Under the pieces are notes generated by a model. It did no database searches. It was not told where the DNA came from and worked only from the letters and a program-made list of their open reading frames with translations. From the NCBI GenBank assembly GCA_947396885.1, contig OX377203.1, positions 7,564,001 to 7,628,000 of the forward strand: a DNA stretch of 64,000 nucleotides, in the 5' to 3' direction. Both the position numbers and the translations under genes were made by a program. The DNA is from Heligmosomoides polygyrus polygyrus. Taxonomy: Eukaryota; Nematoda; Chromadorea; Rhabditida; Heligmosomidae. Position 1 is the first letter of the stretch. The number at the start of each line of letters is the position of its first letter. Shown here piece after piece: positions 20,988-33,078 of this stretch.

Positions 20988-21030
20988 ACTTGTTTCAGGT
21001 GTACTAACCAGAACTAACTGTACACTAACA
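20988..21030 (+). promoter_or_regulatory. rnr-1: 3' splice acceptor and 5' UTR of rnr-1
   Basis: CTTGTTTCAG ends at 20998 and is followed by a 32-base leader to the ATG at 21031. It is either a trans-splice site for a spliced leader or the end of an upstream 5' UTR intron. The short leader is typical of trans-spliced nematode genes. Confidence 0.5.
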
Positions 21031-24000
21031 ATGCAGCGTCACAGCAGCACCTACGTGGTGAAACGAGGTCAGTTCTCATAGCTTCGTTTCCAAAGGGTAG
21101 TGAAGTTCTCTGAGTTCGATAACATTTAGCGTTTTGCTAGATCGGATAAGGGAAATTAAGAAAAATTGCGCGGCGTGAGAGTTTGGGCGGTTATAAGCTC
21201 TGGTCTTTCGGCGATAGAGTTACCACTTCGCTGCGTCGTTGCTATTAGAATTCGAGTAAGACTGTATGTCTCCATGATCAACCATCATAAAACCCGGAAA
21301 TTTTTGGTTGAATAGTTCCAGCTCTACTGCGCCACGCAGGTTTGGTAAAATCTAACTGTATTAAGCCTGACGCTTCGACTGTGTTGTCGCTATCAAAGCC
21401 TCGAAAGAAGTTCCCTTTTTGCGCATTGTACACTAATATCGTCAATTACTCTAGTCTCTTCAACCCTGCAACGCTAATGGGATCCCCAAGAGAGTCAAGA
21501 AGAAATTATTCCAATGCGAACGCATATCAGCACTGAAAGTGCCGCCTAGCTATGCGGCAATCATTCAGCAAGTGAAGCACACTGCCCAAATATTTGTTTA
21601 GCATTTATGACTGATCTTTGAAGAAACAACAGCAACACGAAGGCACCAGCACCGAAAGATCGCTCTAGTATGCGACAACCACTCAGCAAGTGAAGCAAAG
21701 TATGGTTGTCGCGAGCAGGGCGGTGTTTCAGTGCTGGTGCTTTTGTGTTGTTGTTGTGTTTCTTCAAAGATCAATGATAAATGCTGAACAAATATTTGGG
21801 CAGTGTGCTCCACTTGCTGAATGATTGTCGCATAGCTAGGCGGCACTTTCAGTGCTGATAAAGCAGCGGCGAGTTGCGTTCGCATTGGAATAATTTCTTC
21901 TTGACTCTCTTGGCATCCCAGTAGCGTTGCTGGGTTGAGGAAAAAAGAGTAATTGACGATATAAGCGTACAATGTGCAAACAGGGAACTTCTTTCGAGGC
22001 TTTGATAGCGACAACACAGTCGAAACGTGGAATTTAAATAAACCTGTGTGGTACAGAATAATTGGAACTATTCTACCAAGACTGTGTGTTTTCCCTGGGC
22101 TTAACCTCTTTCCCCGCTTAGAGGGTCAATAAGTATAAATAAATGCCCTACACTATGGTTATCTTCTAGATGGACGGAAGGAGACTGTGCACTTCGACAA
22201 GATCACAGCCCGTATCCAGAAGCTCTCCTACAGGCTCAACATGGACTACGTTGATCCAGTACGTCATTTTGTCCACTTCTGACTTCCAAATACATGCAGA
22301 GGAACGAGAATGTCTGTGGGATTTAGGTACTTGTGGCGATGAAGGTGATTGGAGGTCTCTATAAAGGAGTGTCGACGGTCGAGCTGGACAATCTAGCGGC
22401 TGAGACGGCTGCGTCGATGACCACACAACATCCGGACTATGCCATTCTCGCGGCTAGAATCGCTGTCTCAAACTTGCATAAGAAAACCGGGAAGGTTCGT
22501 TACTCAGTAAACTGTCCAGCTGTGCATCATACTATGTCAAGATGCCCTATTCAGGTGTTTTCTGAAGTGATGGAGAAACTTTACAATTTCCATCATCCTC
22601 ACACCGGTGAGCATTCTCCGATGATCAGCAAGGAGACGTACGAGATCATCATGAAGAATGCGGAGGTGACTTTTATGCACAACGCTCCTTCTTTCAGATT
22701 TTTCTGATGGATACAGTATACGCAGGCGTCGGATAAAGGGCATGTGTCGCAACCTACGCTACTAGCAGTAGATCAGTTTTGAAGAGGTGTTGGAATCTCA
22801 GGCACATTTGCTTCTTAGAAAATATGTGTAATAGATAAAATCTAGTCTCTCGGTGCAGCTACAGTTCTCGGTTTCTCACTTTATGTCGTGAGCAGCTGAT
22901 TTTATTTATTTCACCCATTTCCTAACAGTAAATGTGCCTCCAGTTTCGAATCACTCTTCAGAGCAGATCTTTTGGCATTGTGACGTAGGCTATGGCGCTT
23001 GTGTGAAATTACACACATGCTCTTTACCCGACGCCTATGGTTACTGTATCCATTGGGAGTGTTTGAAGGATAAATTATTCTGGAGTTTGCTGCTGCTTGA
23101 GATGACATTATTTCCATGTTCATTGTTCAGAGACTCAACTCGGCAATCGTGTACGATCGTGACTTCTCCTATACGTACTTCGGCTTCAAGACACTGGAAC
23201 GTTCCTACCTTCTCAAGATCAACAAGGAGGTAAATCGTAGTGGCCTAGCAGCTTTTAAGGGCGTATATAATGTAATAATCCTAATAAAAATAATAAACTA
23301 GATCCTACTATTCTACTTACTACTATTACTACTATCCTTCGAAGTTTCTCTTGGCTGAGCCATAGATCTTCACTAGTCTGAAATACTCGATTACCGTTAG
23401 GTTACTCCTGTTCAATGCTAGGACAGAAACTTTTTCTGGAAAGGGAAAAGACGTGTTTATCAAATAATAATGCTGAAAGCGAACTGTCCCAGTGTGGAGG
23501 GGCAGCGCTAGAAAAGCGAGCTGAACACAGCGAAGTAAGGCCTATGTTATACTTCGGCGAGGCTTGTCGTCACGTCGGCGGCGGTGTTGAGTGGATGCTA
23601 CGCAGTGCGCTGCAGCCCGCGCAACACTGTCGCTGACGTCGCCGAAGTATAACATAGGCCTAAGCGGCTCCACCCTTTGGCATAGATTGTCCTAAGCATC
23701 AAGCCCATGCTAAGCCATCGCTACCCCGGGCGTAGTCCAGTGATGAGCTCCCACATCGATTCGCCACTTCGCGCGATCGATATGAGGGTTTATCATTAGG
23801 CTCCACTCATGATGAGCGACGGTATAGCATAGACCTTACATAGAAGGCTTCAAGTAACCCCTCATATCTCAGCGATCCAGATTGTAACTGAAATTCTGTC
23901 CCCGAAGGGATTTCGAATGCAAGAAAGGAGTCCTAAACCCGTATAGGCTATAGTTTCCCAGCTTTGGTGCTCCTGGAGATGTATTATAGTACTCTGGAGG

Positions 24001-27000
24001 ATTAAACTGCGGTACCGACGTTATGGTCACCATGCGGGGTTCTTGGGGATCAGCTGTCAATCGACTGATTTCAACAATTTCTGGGCATAGATCACTGCTT
24101 AATATTGAAGTAATAAATACATTTTTTGGGTGGATGGTTGCCCTCATTAATGGGTGAAGACCCAGGCAGTAGTCAGCGCAGCCTCCGTGTCAGCACCAGT
24201 TTTCGGGAGTTAAAACGACTTATTATGCACTGGATCTATGCAATGGGTCGGGGTGGATTGGATTGGAACATCTTCAAAACTTGTTTAGTCAATCAATATC
24301 GACAGATTACTTTGGTCACTATGGATGGCATACGGTTTCGCGGCGTCAGAGTATAAACGGTAACACCTGGCCTTCAGTTCGCATTATCTCATTGGTCAGC
24401 TAGGGGAGGATGGATCGATATTATCGATTGAAAGTTTTCATGCACACAGACAATAGAGGCTTTTATATTCGACGGAACCGACAAACTACCCTAAAATACA
24501 GCACTCGAGAGAGGATATCTTGAAAAAAAGCGAATGCCTAGTTTCCAAAGCGAGATGCCGCATACAAAAACGGCAAGAAACCCTTAAATATGTTGATTTT
24601 AGGTGGAGGAACTCGGCCAGATGAAGCAACTCGCTCCGTTGTCGCCTTAACCGCGAATTTTGCAGGTAGCTGAACGTCCTCAGCATTTGCTTATGCGAGT
24701 GGCGATCGGAATCCATGGAGAGGATATCGATGCGGCGATCGAGACCTACAATCTGATGAGCGAGAGATACTTCACACATGCATCGCCCACACTGTTCAAT
24801 GCCGGAACCAAATGGTGGGGTTTGCCTCAACGAATCAGTAAGGTCACGGGGTGTCGTCATTGGAGTTGCCACCGCATTTTTTCTAGGTAATGGGATGCAC
24901 AAGGGGTATATGTCGCGAAGAAGGGCAGCATTGGGAGATGGGAAATCCCCATCCAATCGGACCGCATTGAATGAGTATGTCATTCAGACAGGGTGTGTAC
25001 AGTCGGTACCCTGATCGGCTGGATGTGCTCTGCTTGCTTATTATTGGCTGACACATTCCCACCTAGTAATGCTGCTCGCCTTCGCGACATGTACCGCACA
25101 AGATCTAGGACGGAAAGGGATTGATGCAGTAATTTAAAAAAATCGAAAAAGGATTTGGACCGCACTGTGGGCTAGCCTCTTCGGAAGGTTTTAGTCACTA
25201 AACGTTCAAAGTGTCTTATAAAAGCTGATCTTCAGGCCCCAACTGTCGTCGTGTTTCCTGCTGACAATGACCGATGACTCGATCGCGGGCATCTACGACA
25301 CGCTGAAACAATGCGCTCTGATCTCGAAGAGCGCTGGTGGAATTGGCCTGAATGTGCACAAAATCCGCGCCACCGGTTCGCTGATTGCCGGAACCAACGG
25401 CACCTCCAACGGTCTGATTCCGATGCTTCGTGTCTACAACAACACTGCGCGATACGTGGACCAAGGCGGTAATAAGCGTCCAGGAGCGTTCGCCATCTAC
25501 CTAGAACCGTGGCATGCAGACATCTTTGAGTACGTTCGACTACTGTGCTTGCTTTGTAGCCGTTGTTGATATTCTAAGTGGAGGGTTTCAGGTTCGTGGC
25601 ACTCAAGAAGAACACCGGCCCCGAGGAAGAGCGAGCTCGCGATCTGTTTTACGCCCTGTGGATTCCGGATCTGTTCATGAAGAGAGTTGAGCGTGACGAA
25701 GAATGGTCGCTGATGTGCCCTCATGAGTCGCCCGGTCTCGATGACTGCTGGGGAGAGACGTTCGAGGAGCTGTATATGAAGTAGGTCTTTCTGGTTGAGT
25801 GAGAGGGTGCATCAGTTGCTCTCCTAATGGGAGAGTGTACACGTGCGTTACGGCGTCTTCAGTTCAGTATTTGTCGTATCCAATGTGTCGTCTGAGAGTT
25901 GGTGCCGACGTCGTCTCAGATCAGGGTAAAACAGTAAACATCACATAGCGTGGAGTGACGTGGCATGACGCTACCATCATTTAACGTGGGTTCTATACTT
26001 GCTTCCATAGTCAGGTCGCTGGTCGATGTATAGGTAGGACATCTGCAGTTCAAATGAAATCTGATGCCATCAGGGGTCGGATTAATCAACGATTTACAGC
26101 ATCAGAAGCTGACTTATGAAGACGTCACATGTCAGCTTCTGATGCTGACATGTGACGTCTTCACAAGTCAGAACAAAATGTAGCATCAGACGCTATGTAG
26201 CGGCAAGGTGCATCTACAGTATTCATCCTTACTATTCAAACAGTTTTCGTTCTCTTACACTGGGCATGCCTTGCAAGTATATTTATAGCGAACGTATTAG
26301 ATAGGCTACAATGGAAATCTTGCCAATCCTATCTAATACGCTCACCATAACATATACTTGGAAGGCATGCCCAGGGTAGGAGAGCGAAATACGAGAATTA
26401 TGTTTGAACAGTAGGGAGGACTCCTGTAGATGCATCTTGACGCTACATGGCGACTTGTGAAGACGTTAAATGGCGGCATCAGAGCCAAATCACCGCTCTA
26501 ACATTACTTCACGCTATGTGGCGTCTAACATCTTTCTAATCGAGGGGATGGGGAGTAATTCTGCTCAATATGAATTCTGTGGATTACCTCGACAACGCTA
26601 TTTCCACTGTTCTTTTCCGTCGTGTTTTGTCTTCCTTCTTCCTCGAGTTTTTATTCTTTTGTGGCGTTTGCAGTTTAAATAAGAGTTGAGGCTGTCAGGA
26701 GACATCGCCAGGCACCAAATCGAATAAACTAGAAGATGCCATATAGCGTATGGAGGTTTCAGCTACATAAAGGATGGATTTTTTGCCGTTCTCTGTTCGT
26801 TTTGAAGTTATCTAGAAAAGGTGGTTGAGGAGATAACGTTAGCGACTTCCACTTCAGAATGAGCTAAGAATTCAGCTTCGTTTCGATTTCGTTAAGACAA
26901 TTTGAAGGGTTGCCTATCAGGACATTATTTGTCTGAACGGCAAACATGAACATCACTGGGAAAAGCCTTCTTGAATCAGAATATCTCTTTCCTAGAAAAG

Positions 27001-30000
27001 ATGTTCCATTTGTTTTGCAAAGTCCTCAAACCTGCGTAAATAAGTAAATAGATAAGCCTACTGATTCCAGGCTCTGAAGAAGGCGGTTACGCCGAAACAG
27101 CCGAATAAAGTGTGGTTAACAATCTTGGCTCAACAGCTCGAACAGTCCTATTGGTATTAAGCCTACTGAGTTAGGGGCCCTGAAAATTAGGTGTGGAGTC
27201 GCACCATCGCGCAAGGCAACACCTCGCAAGCATCGAATATGCTGAAAATATATAAAAATGCTGAAACATCATTGAATCGAATATCTGACTCAAAATTGTT
27301 TTGTGTTTTTGTACATTTTCTGCATAATCGATGTTTGGAAGGTATTGTGCTTTGTGCTGTACGACTTCAATGATGAGAACTACTTCCCAAACACACTCGT
27401 CATCTTCCAGATATGAAGCGGAGGGTCGGTACCGCAAGCAAGTCAGGGCACGCAAGCTCTGGGAGCACATTGTGTCCAGTCAGATTGAGACCGGCACGCC
27501 GTACATTGTGTACAAGGTAAGCTGACCCACTCTGACATGCTGCTGTGCTTCTTACAGGTGTAATCGATGATGTTCAGGACGCGTGCAACCGCAAGAGCAA
27601 CCAGCAGAATCTCGGTACCATCAAGTGCTCGAATCTTTGCACAGAGATCGTGGAATACTCGAGCAAGGATGAGGTGGGTGGCGTTCGTCTAATCTGCCTT
27701 CGGGCTGCTAAGCGTTTTTGAGGCCCTTATATCTGCGAACCTTTTAGGTGGCCGTGTGTAATCTCGGATCGATTGCTCTGAATCGATTCGTCAATGTCGA
27801 AGAGAAGAAGTTTGACTTCAAGAAGCTGCACGAAGTTGCCAAGGTAAGAAGACTACGATGCTCAAGGGGATACCTTGGACCTATTCAATCGTTATTTTAG
27901 GTGCTTACCCGAAATCTTAACAAAATCATCGAAGTCAACTACTATCCCGTCGAAGAAGCTCGCCGCTCCAACTTCCGCCATCGTCCTATTGGCCTTGGAG
28001 TGCAGGTATGATAACGCGGACGTTTGTTTAGGTTAGTGTAAGCCCTTAACGAGTTGCTTTAGGGTCTCGCCGATGCGTTTATGCTTATGCGCTATCCGTT
28101 CACTTCGCCTGAAGCTCGAGATCTGAACCGAAGAATCTTTGAGACGATCTACCATGCCGCTCTGGAGTCTTCGTGCGAACTTGCAGAGAAACTCGGTGGG
28201 TTGCTGTACTCTGCCTTATTGCTGAGCTACGTCCGCTGTCCGATCAACGCTCGGACAAAGCGTTTGTAGTGATTGATATCGAGCAAGGTCTCGGAATGAT
28301 TCGATTTCCCTGCTTTATATGACGAATCAATTGCTATCATCGTGGGCAATGAGGACACCCTTAGGCTTGAGGACCCCTTAGGGTCCACAGCACACTTATA
28401 CTATTGTTCTAGGACCCTACGAGACCTACGAAGGTTCGCCTGTTTCCCGTGGCATTCTGCAGTTTGACATGTGGAATGTGAAGCCGACCGATCAATGTGA
28501 TTGGGATACGCTTCGTGAGAAGATCAGAAAGTTCGGGAATTTCCAAGTCTGCCTGAAGAGCGCGGTATTCGCCTTCAATCTGCCCTCTTTTCAGGCACGG
28601 TGTCCGCAACAGTCTGCTGGTGGCGCCCATGCCCACGGCATCAACAGCCCAGATTCTCGGCAACAACGAGTCGATCGAGCCCTACACCTCGAACATCTAC
28701 AGCCGAAGAGTGCTGTCGGGTGACTTCCAGATTGTGAATCCACATCTTCTGAAGGATCTCGTGGAACTAAATCTCTGGGACGATGAGATGAAGAATCAGC
28801 TGATCGCTAACAGTGGATCGATCGCGAAGATTTCTGTAAGTTTAGGGCGTGTTTATACTTCACCCTCTTGCGCGTGAAACCCATCAATATTGATCGTTTT
28901 TGAAGAACTCCTACTTATAGGGTATTCCTGAACATATCAAGCGCCTCTATCAGACGGTCTGGGAACTGCCGCAGAAGGAAATCATCGAGATGGCTGCTGA
29001 TAGGTGAGTTTAAGGTCTTGAGTACCCTAAGAACGGATCAGATGTTCACATGGTCGCTTGCAGAGGAGCATTCATCGATCAGTCACAATCGCTGAATATT
29101 CACATCGCCCGTCCTAGCTACGCCAACATCACCTCCATGCACTTCTACGGATGGAAGAAGGTACTGTGGCAATAAAAAAATGTTGCAGGGTTACAGTAAA
29201 AATACCGGAGGTTGTGGTGATGTCCGTGGGCTTTTGGCGATGAATAGGCGCTTTTTGGTTAGGTGTATGGAGCTACTACGCCACATGCTGTCAAACCGGA
29301 TAAAACAGTTGTGAAACCTTCACTAGAAAATTTTACTTTCTGATTTTCCATTCAATATTTAATGGTCGATGGCCTCTAGAAGGGTTCCCTAGACGTTTTG
29401 ATCTCTGTGAAAACCATGTAGCGACAAACTGTAGACTTCGCCGCATTCCTGAGGCATCAGACCGTGTCAAAACTGAGTGGAGCAGGTCAGCAGACGTAGT
29501 CCAAACTCAGAAGAAAATGAGGTTCAGATGGTGAAGTTGAGCTGATAGTGGATTATATCTGCAGGATCGATGTTTCGGACTTAGGCGGCTGCTTGGAGCC
29601 ACGCCACTTGATGTTTGCTCTTCAATTTTGCATAGACATGTAAAAACGCCAGATGGCGATGTCGAATTCCATTCCTACTGCAGATGCCACGTTTTCATCT
29701 TCTCAAAACATGGTAGATCGGATCAGCCGGCTACAAACAGAGAGTACTTCTAGTCACTAATCTGCCATTGTGATCAACTTCTCTCATGTAGGCCATATTA
29801 ACGACTAGCACTCTGCTTACAGCCAACTGATCCATTTGAGCAGTTTTGATGTAGTAAAACGTGGTATTAGTTATAGAAATGGAATTCGACATTGCAATGT
29901 GGTGTCCTTACATGTCTATAATGGAACAGCAGACGCCAGGTGGCGTGGCACCATGCAGCCGCCCAAGTCTTAAACGTCAATCCTGCAGATAAAATCCACC

Positions 30001-30525
30001 GATGGCTCAACTCCTAGACGAGGGCAGTAGAGTGTGGTTCTGTGTATGGTCTCATTTGCCATTGTCGCCTTAAATGAGAATCAGAAGAACAACGCATGTA
30101 GTTTTTTCCCTACCAGGAACTCTACGTAGGCCATTAAAATTTGAACGAAGGGTCTTAAAAATAGTGTAAAAAAATACGCGGAGGCATATTCTATACGATT
30201 TCCAGGGGCTCAAGACTGGTATGTATTATCTTCGCACGAAACCCGCTGTGAATGCCGTTCAGTTCACTGTCGACAAGGAAGCCCTGAAGGCAAAGGAACA
30301 GAAGGATGCATTGGTAAGTGGTGGACACAGCATATTTCGGTCGCTGCGCGGCAAGGCAAATATCGACTAGTCGCGCTGACTAATCGATATCGATGACGCT
30401 AGGTGACTTAAGTGTAAACGTGTGAACAGTATTAAGTGCATGTGTTTAAGGTGGAGAGTGCTGCGAGAAGTGTGGCCGCGATGGCTGTCGAGGAGGAAGA
30501 TGGATGTCTGATGTGCTCTGGTTAA
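21031..30525 (+). CDS. rnr-1: ribonucleoside-diphosphate reductase large subunit
   Basis: Class I reductase large subunit; it reduces ribonucleoside diphosphates in the cytosol with the small subunit. Exons: 21031-21067, 22170-22258, 22327-22494, 22555-22665, 23131-23229, 24666-24814, 25236-25529, 25592-25780, 27411-27516, 27578-27673, 27748-27843, 27901-28005, 28063-28195, 28413-28530, 28595-28835, 28921-29003, 29064-29160, 30206-30313, 30451-30525. All phases agree and the sum is 2394 bases, 797 residues, close to the usual 790. The start [16 protein letters not shown] is like other animal subunits. An ATP-cone region fills about residues 1-100. Active-site residues seen: Cys224 (LSSCFLL), Asn433-Cys435-Glu437 (SNLCTE), Cys450 (AVCNLGS), Tyr744-Tyr745 (GMYYLRT) and the C-terminal redox pair CLMC (792-795). 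The exon 6 donor (AAATG|GTGGGG) is weak and creates Trp218; that junction is the least certain. Confidence 0.95.
21360..22035. mobile_element. foldback element in rnr-1 intron 1
   Basis: Arms of about 300 bp are inverted: TTGTCGCTATCAAAGCCTCG (21385) and CGAGGCTTTGATAGCGACAA (21995), and GTGCCGCCTAGCTATGCG against CGCATAGCTAGGCGGCAC. The right end, AGCGAC-AACACA-GTCGAAACGT, faintly recalls the Penelope terminal motif. No coding frame is convincing. Confidence 0.75.
23539..23660. mobile_element. Tourist-like MITE in rnr-1 intron 5
   Basis: GGCCTATGTTATACTTCGGC and GCCGAAGTATAACATAGGCC are exact inverted ends, flanked by TAA on both sides (23536-23538, 23661-23663). The 3-base TAA duplication is the hallmark of PIF/Harbinger-type MITEs. 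Confidence 0.9.
23700..23838. mobile_element. decayed MITE in rnr-1 intron 5
   Basis: GATGAGCTCCCACATCGATTC, GCGCGATCGATATGAGGG and GATGAGCGACGGTATAGCAT parallel the intact copy at 33573-33704. Confidence 0.55.
23869..24147 (-). CDS. unidentified open frame, antisense in rnr-1 intron 5
   Basis: The 92-residue frame begins [14 protein letters not shown] and runs through [31 protein letters not shown] and SLYGFRTPF. Residue composition looks protein-like. No domain is recognised. It might be a nested gene fragment or a retroelement piece. Confidence 0.3.
   Translation of the reverse strand: MRATIHPKNVFITSILSSDLCPEIVEISRLTADPQEPRMVTITSVPQFNPPEYYNTSPGAPKLGNYSLYGFRTPFLHSKSLRGQNFSYNLDR
24905..25100. 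repeat. short inverted repeat in rnr-1 intron 6
   Basis: TATATGTCGCGAAGAAGGGC near 24908 pairs with GCTCGCCTTCGCGACATGTA at about 25075. It is probably a decayed MITE. Confidence 0.5.
26076..26490. mobile_element. foldback cluster in rnr-1 intron 8
   Basis: Two nested inverted repeats are visible. ACGTCACATGTCAGCTTCTG pairs locally at 26110-26160. CTTACACTGGGCATGCCTTG (26253) pairs with TTGGAAGGCATGCCCAGGGT (26357), together with a CTATCTAATACG inner arm. GAAGACGTCAC and GAAGACGTTAAAT at the outer edges suggest one larger element. Confidence 0.65.
27070..27102 (+). ncRNA. hammerhead-like motif, Penelope relic in rnr-1 intron 8
   Basis: GGCT, CTGAAGA, AGGC-GGTTAC-GCC, GAAAC, AGCC; the short helix GGCT/AGCC can form. 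It resembles 9460-9497 and 16582-16611. The surrounding element is not preserved. Confidence 0.35.
29480..30060. mobile_element. foldback in rnr-1 intron 17
   Basis: GTCGAATTCCATTCCTACTG at 29662 is mirrored by GAAATGGAATTCGACATTGC at about 29878; CATAGACATGTAA mirrors TTACATGTCTATAA, and CGTTTAAGACTTGGGCGGCTGC-like blocks pair further out. It explains the unusual 1045-bp intron. Confidence 0.65.
30355..30395. repeat. MITE core remnant in rnr-1 intron 18
   Basis: AATATCGACTAGTCGCGCTG followed by ACTAATCGATATCG is the palindromic core shared by several MITEs here; the outer arms are gone. Confidence 0.45.
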
Positions 30526-30778
30526 GCGAGCAGTTTACACGTCTCCTGTAACATTCTTCCCCATTCTTCCACATTTTACGGTGTTCTTCGTTTCTCTTAA
30601 CCCTTGGTGACATTTTTTTTTTGAAATCGTTCCGTTTGTTATGCTGTTTCACTGTCTCTGCTGCAACGTGTAGCCCCCTTGACCTCACTCATTGAAAGCA
30701 TGCTGTAAATATTGTTACCTTACGGGCTTTAGCGATTATGCTTTAGCCGATGTCCCCATATTACCTGCAAGTTTCTGA

Positions 30779-30784
30779 AATAAA
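30779..30784 (+). terminator. rnr-1: candidate rnr-1 polyadenylation signal
   Basis: AATAAA lies 254 bases after the stop codon, the first canonical signal downstream. Confidence 0.5.
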
Positions 30785-31196
30785 ACCTTTGAGTTTGTAG
30801 AGAGCGCAGAAAGTGATGTTTTGGTTGAGTGTGGTCCTCTGGACATACTTTGTTGGAGAGCGCGAGCAGTGTGGCAGACTCTAGCCAACTTTTTTTGTCC
30901 GTTTTCATACATATCTGTCATCGGTTGTACCGCTGTCGTAGGTCTGCTAGAACGAACACACATCTTTCATTATGTCGCTATGGCTTGATATAATAGCCCA
31001 GTGGGCGGTTCAGTTCGAGAGAGATGTAAAGAGCGAGAAGATGCTCGAACAACGCGTTGGCGGACGTCTTGGAATTCAGTCGGTTATGTTCCCTCTTCGT
31101 GGTTGTTTGCGAAACGCTCCACTTGATCAACTCGCCTGGGAACCCATGTTTGGGATTATACAATTTTAGGGGCTTCCGTCTAAAAATTGCAAATGA

Positions 31197-31594
31197 CTAA
31201 CCAGGAGACTATCTCAACGGTAGGTCGGAACGTCCCAGGTGTTGTATATGGGCAGAATCGCCTCTCTCTGGGAAACAACAAAATGCAAGTAAATGCACGC
31301 GAAGGCGGGATCAAGTTGGCTGGAAACAGCGGTCATGGGAATTACGACGCCCCTCTCACCACTGCGCCTCCACCACTCGCTCGTTATCGCTGTTTACAGC
31401 CAAGTTGAGCCCGCCCCCTGCTGCAGCAGAGGTTTGACGCCGCCAACGACCCAACTTCCGTCGTCTCTAACTCTACGCAGAGTTGTATGGGGGTCGAGAT
31501 ACTTGCATTTTGTTGTTTCCCAGAGAGAGGCGATTCCGTCCATATACAACACTTGGACCGTTCCGGCCTACCGTTGAGATAGTCTCATAGCTAG
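31197..31594. mobile_element. foldback element downstream of rnr-1
   Basis: GAGACTATCTCAACGGTAGG (31206) is mirrored by CCTACCGTTGAGATAGTCTC (31567). GCCTCTCTCTGGGAAACAAC and GTTGTTTCCCAGAGAGAGGC pair as well. The middle is about 220 bp of unpaired sequence. Confidence 0.8.
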
Positions 31595-31599
31595 CCATA

Positions 31600-33075
31600 C
31601 GACCGCTTCTTTTTCCCTCGGGCGACGATGCGGTTCGGAACTTCGAATGTCATTTTGTGCGGTTGCATAGTCTCCATGTGCTCTCGCATTAAAGCAGTCT
31701 AAAGCAGTGGAGAAGTGGAGATGACTAGCGGATGAGCCAGCACATGGCAGGGAGGTATCGTTGATGCCACGCGGGTACTTCAAACTTGGGTAACTAAAGC
31801 GTGCAAGTATAATAGGGGCTCCACTCTTTAACAACTTGAAGGATTTTGTCCGAATACTTTCAAAATAAACTGTCTATGCACGCAGACCTATATAGTTCAC
31901 TTACAGAAGGATATACAAGCGTTTTTTTAGAGAAAAAATTGTGAAAGAGGTACATGATGGACCCGCTCTCCCCTGAGTAGACATGCACCATTTGCTTGCA
32001 TCTAAATTTCATTTTGGAAGGAGATAGAAAGGGAAAGAGAAGAACGAGACAAGCTGAACTTTTTACCCACTCAGAAGCATCCGTTATTATCTACTTTTCT
32101 AAACACCGATCGGAAACGAATACTGAGGTAGGAGTGCAACGATTCCCTATAAAAATTCATAATTTTTTCAACTATGCCGAAGGGATAACGATAAGGGTCA
32201 GCGTTAGTCAATCACTTTGGGAGATGAGCCATGCCTTCAACTTCGACAGGATATCGTGGACGCAATTTGGATATCTGGTCTATAAAATGACTTGCGGCTG
32301 GTGGGGAGTCAATATGTCGTCCTTCCCAGACAAGTAAGTGAGGGAATGCCTTCGGATTCGAGGATCAAAGACACTGTCGCATAGGCCGTGTTGTCGGAGT
32401 TTAGGTGAGCCGGCCACGTAATGCGTTTCGAAGGCCCAATTGGGCGAGACAGGGTGTCAAAGGAGCATCAGGGCGCTCACCTTCGAGTTATTTATTTATT
32501 TTGTACACTCATGAGTGGGCCAAAATTCACAGTCAGTTCATGGACAGTCAACAAACCATGAAGAAAAGTACCGTCAACATAATTTCAAGAGCGAAATGAA
32601 AAAGAAAAAGGAACGACCACGAATAAAGACACAAATAATTCGAAAAATGAAGGTGTTAATGACTATGTATATTAAATGGAGCTCGTCTGTCGGTGCAGGT
32701 TTCACTTCGCCTTTGACATTAAATATTTCAGCTGCACTAGAAATGCGGAAAAGGCATTCAGGCCTATAGAGCTCTTCTTATATAACTTTAAAGAATTCCA
32801 AGAAGCAGAACAATTAATTGCACTACAGAAAAGCTTGTGTAACAAAAAAAAATTAAGTATTCAAACGGAGTTGGCCTGATTTGCTCCTGAAACCCTGAAT
32901 GAGAGGGGTCTGACGCCCTTTGCACCCACTGGGCTACTGTAATACGCGACGGGGAGACGTTGCTCGCTCCGTTCCGAGGGTATCAACTGTCAGTAGTGCG
33001 GATTTGATTGGCGAGAAGGAAATTTTCTTAGTGCGCAGGTTCTACCGAATAATGTGGGCTTCATTTTCCTCGCTG
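31600..33075. other. no firm gene; possible upstream exons
   Basis: Open frames at 31996-32337 and 32676-32879 have nematode-like acceptors nearby (for example GTCGGTGCAG at 32699) but no recognised domain. They could belong to the gene whose end is at 33079-33385, which I cannot show. Confidence 0.3.
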
Positions 33076-33078
33076 CAG

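Noticed and set aside
24486..24983. 165-residue minus-strand frame
   Set aside because: It is the antisense shadow of rnr-1 exon 6 and its flanking introns.
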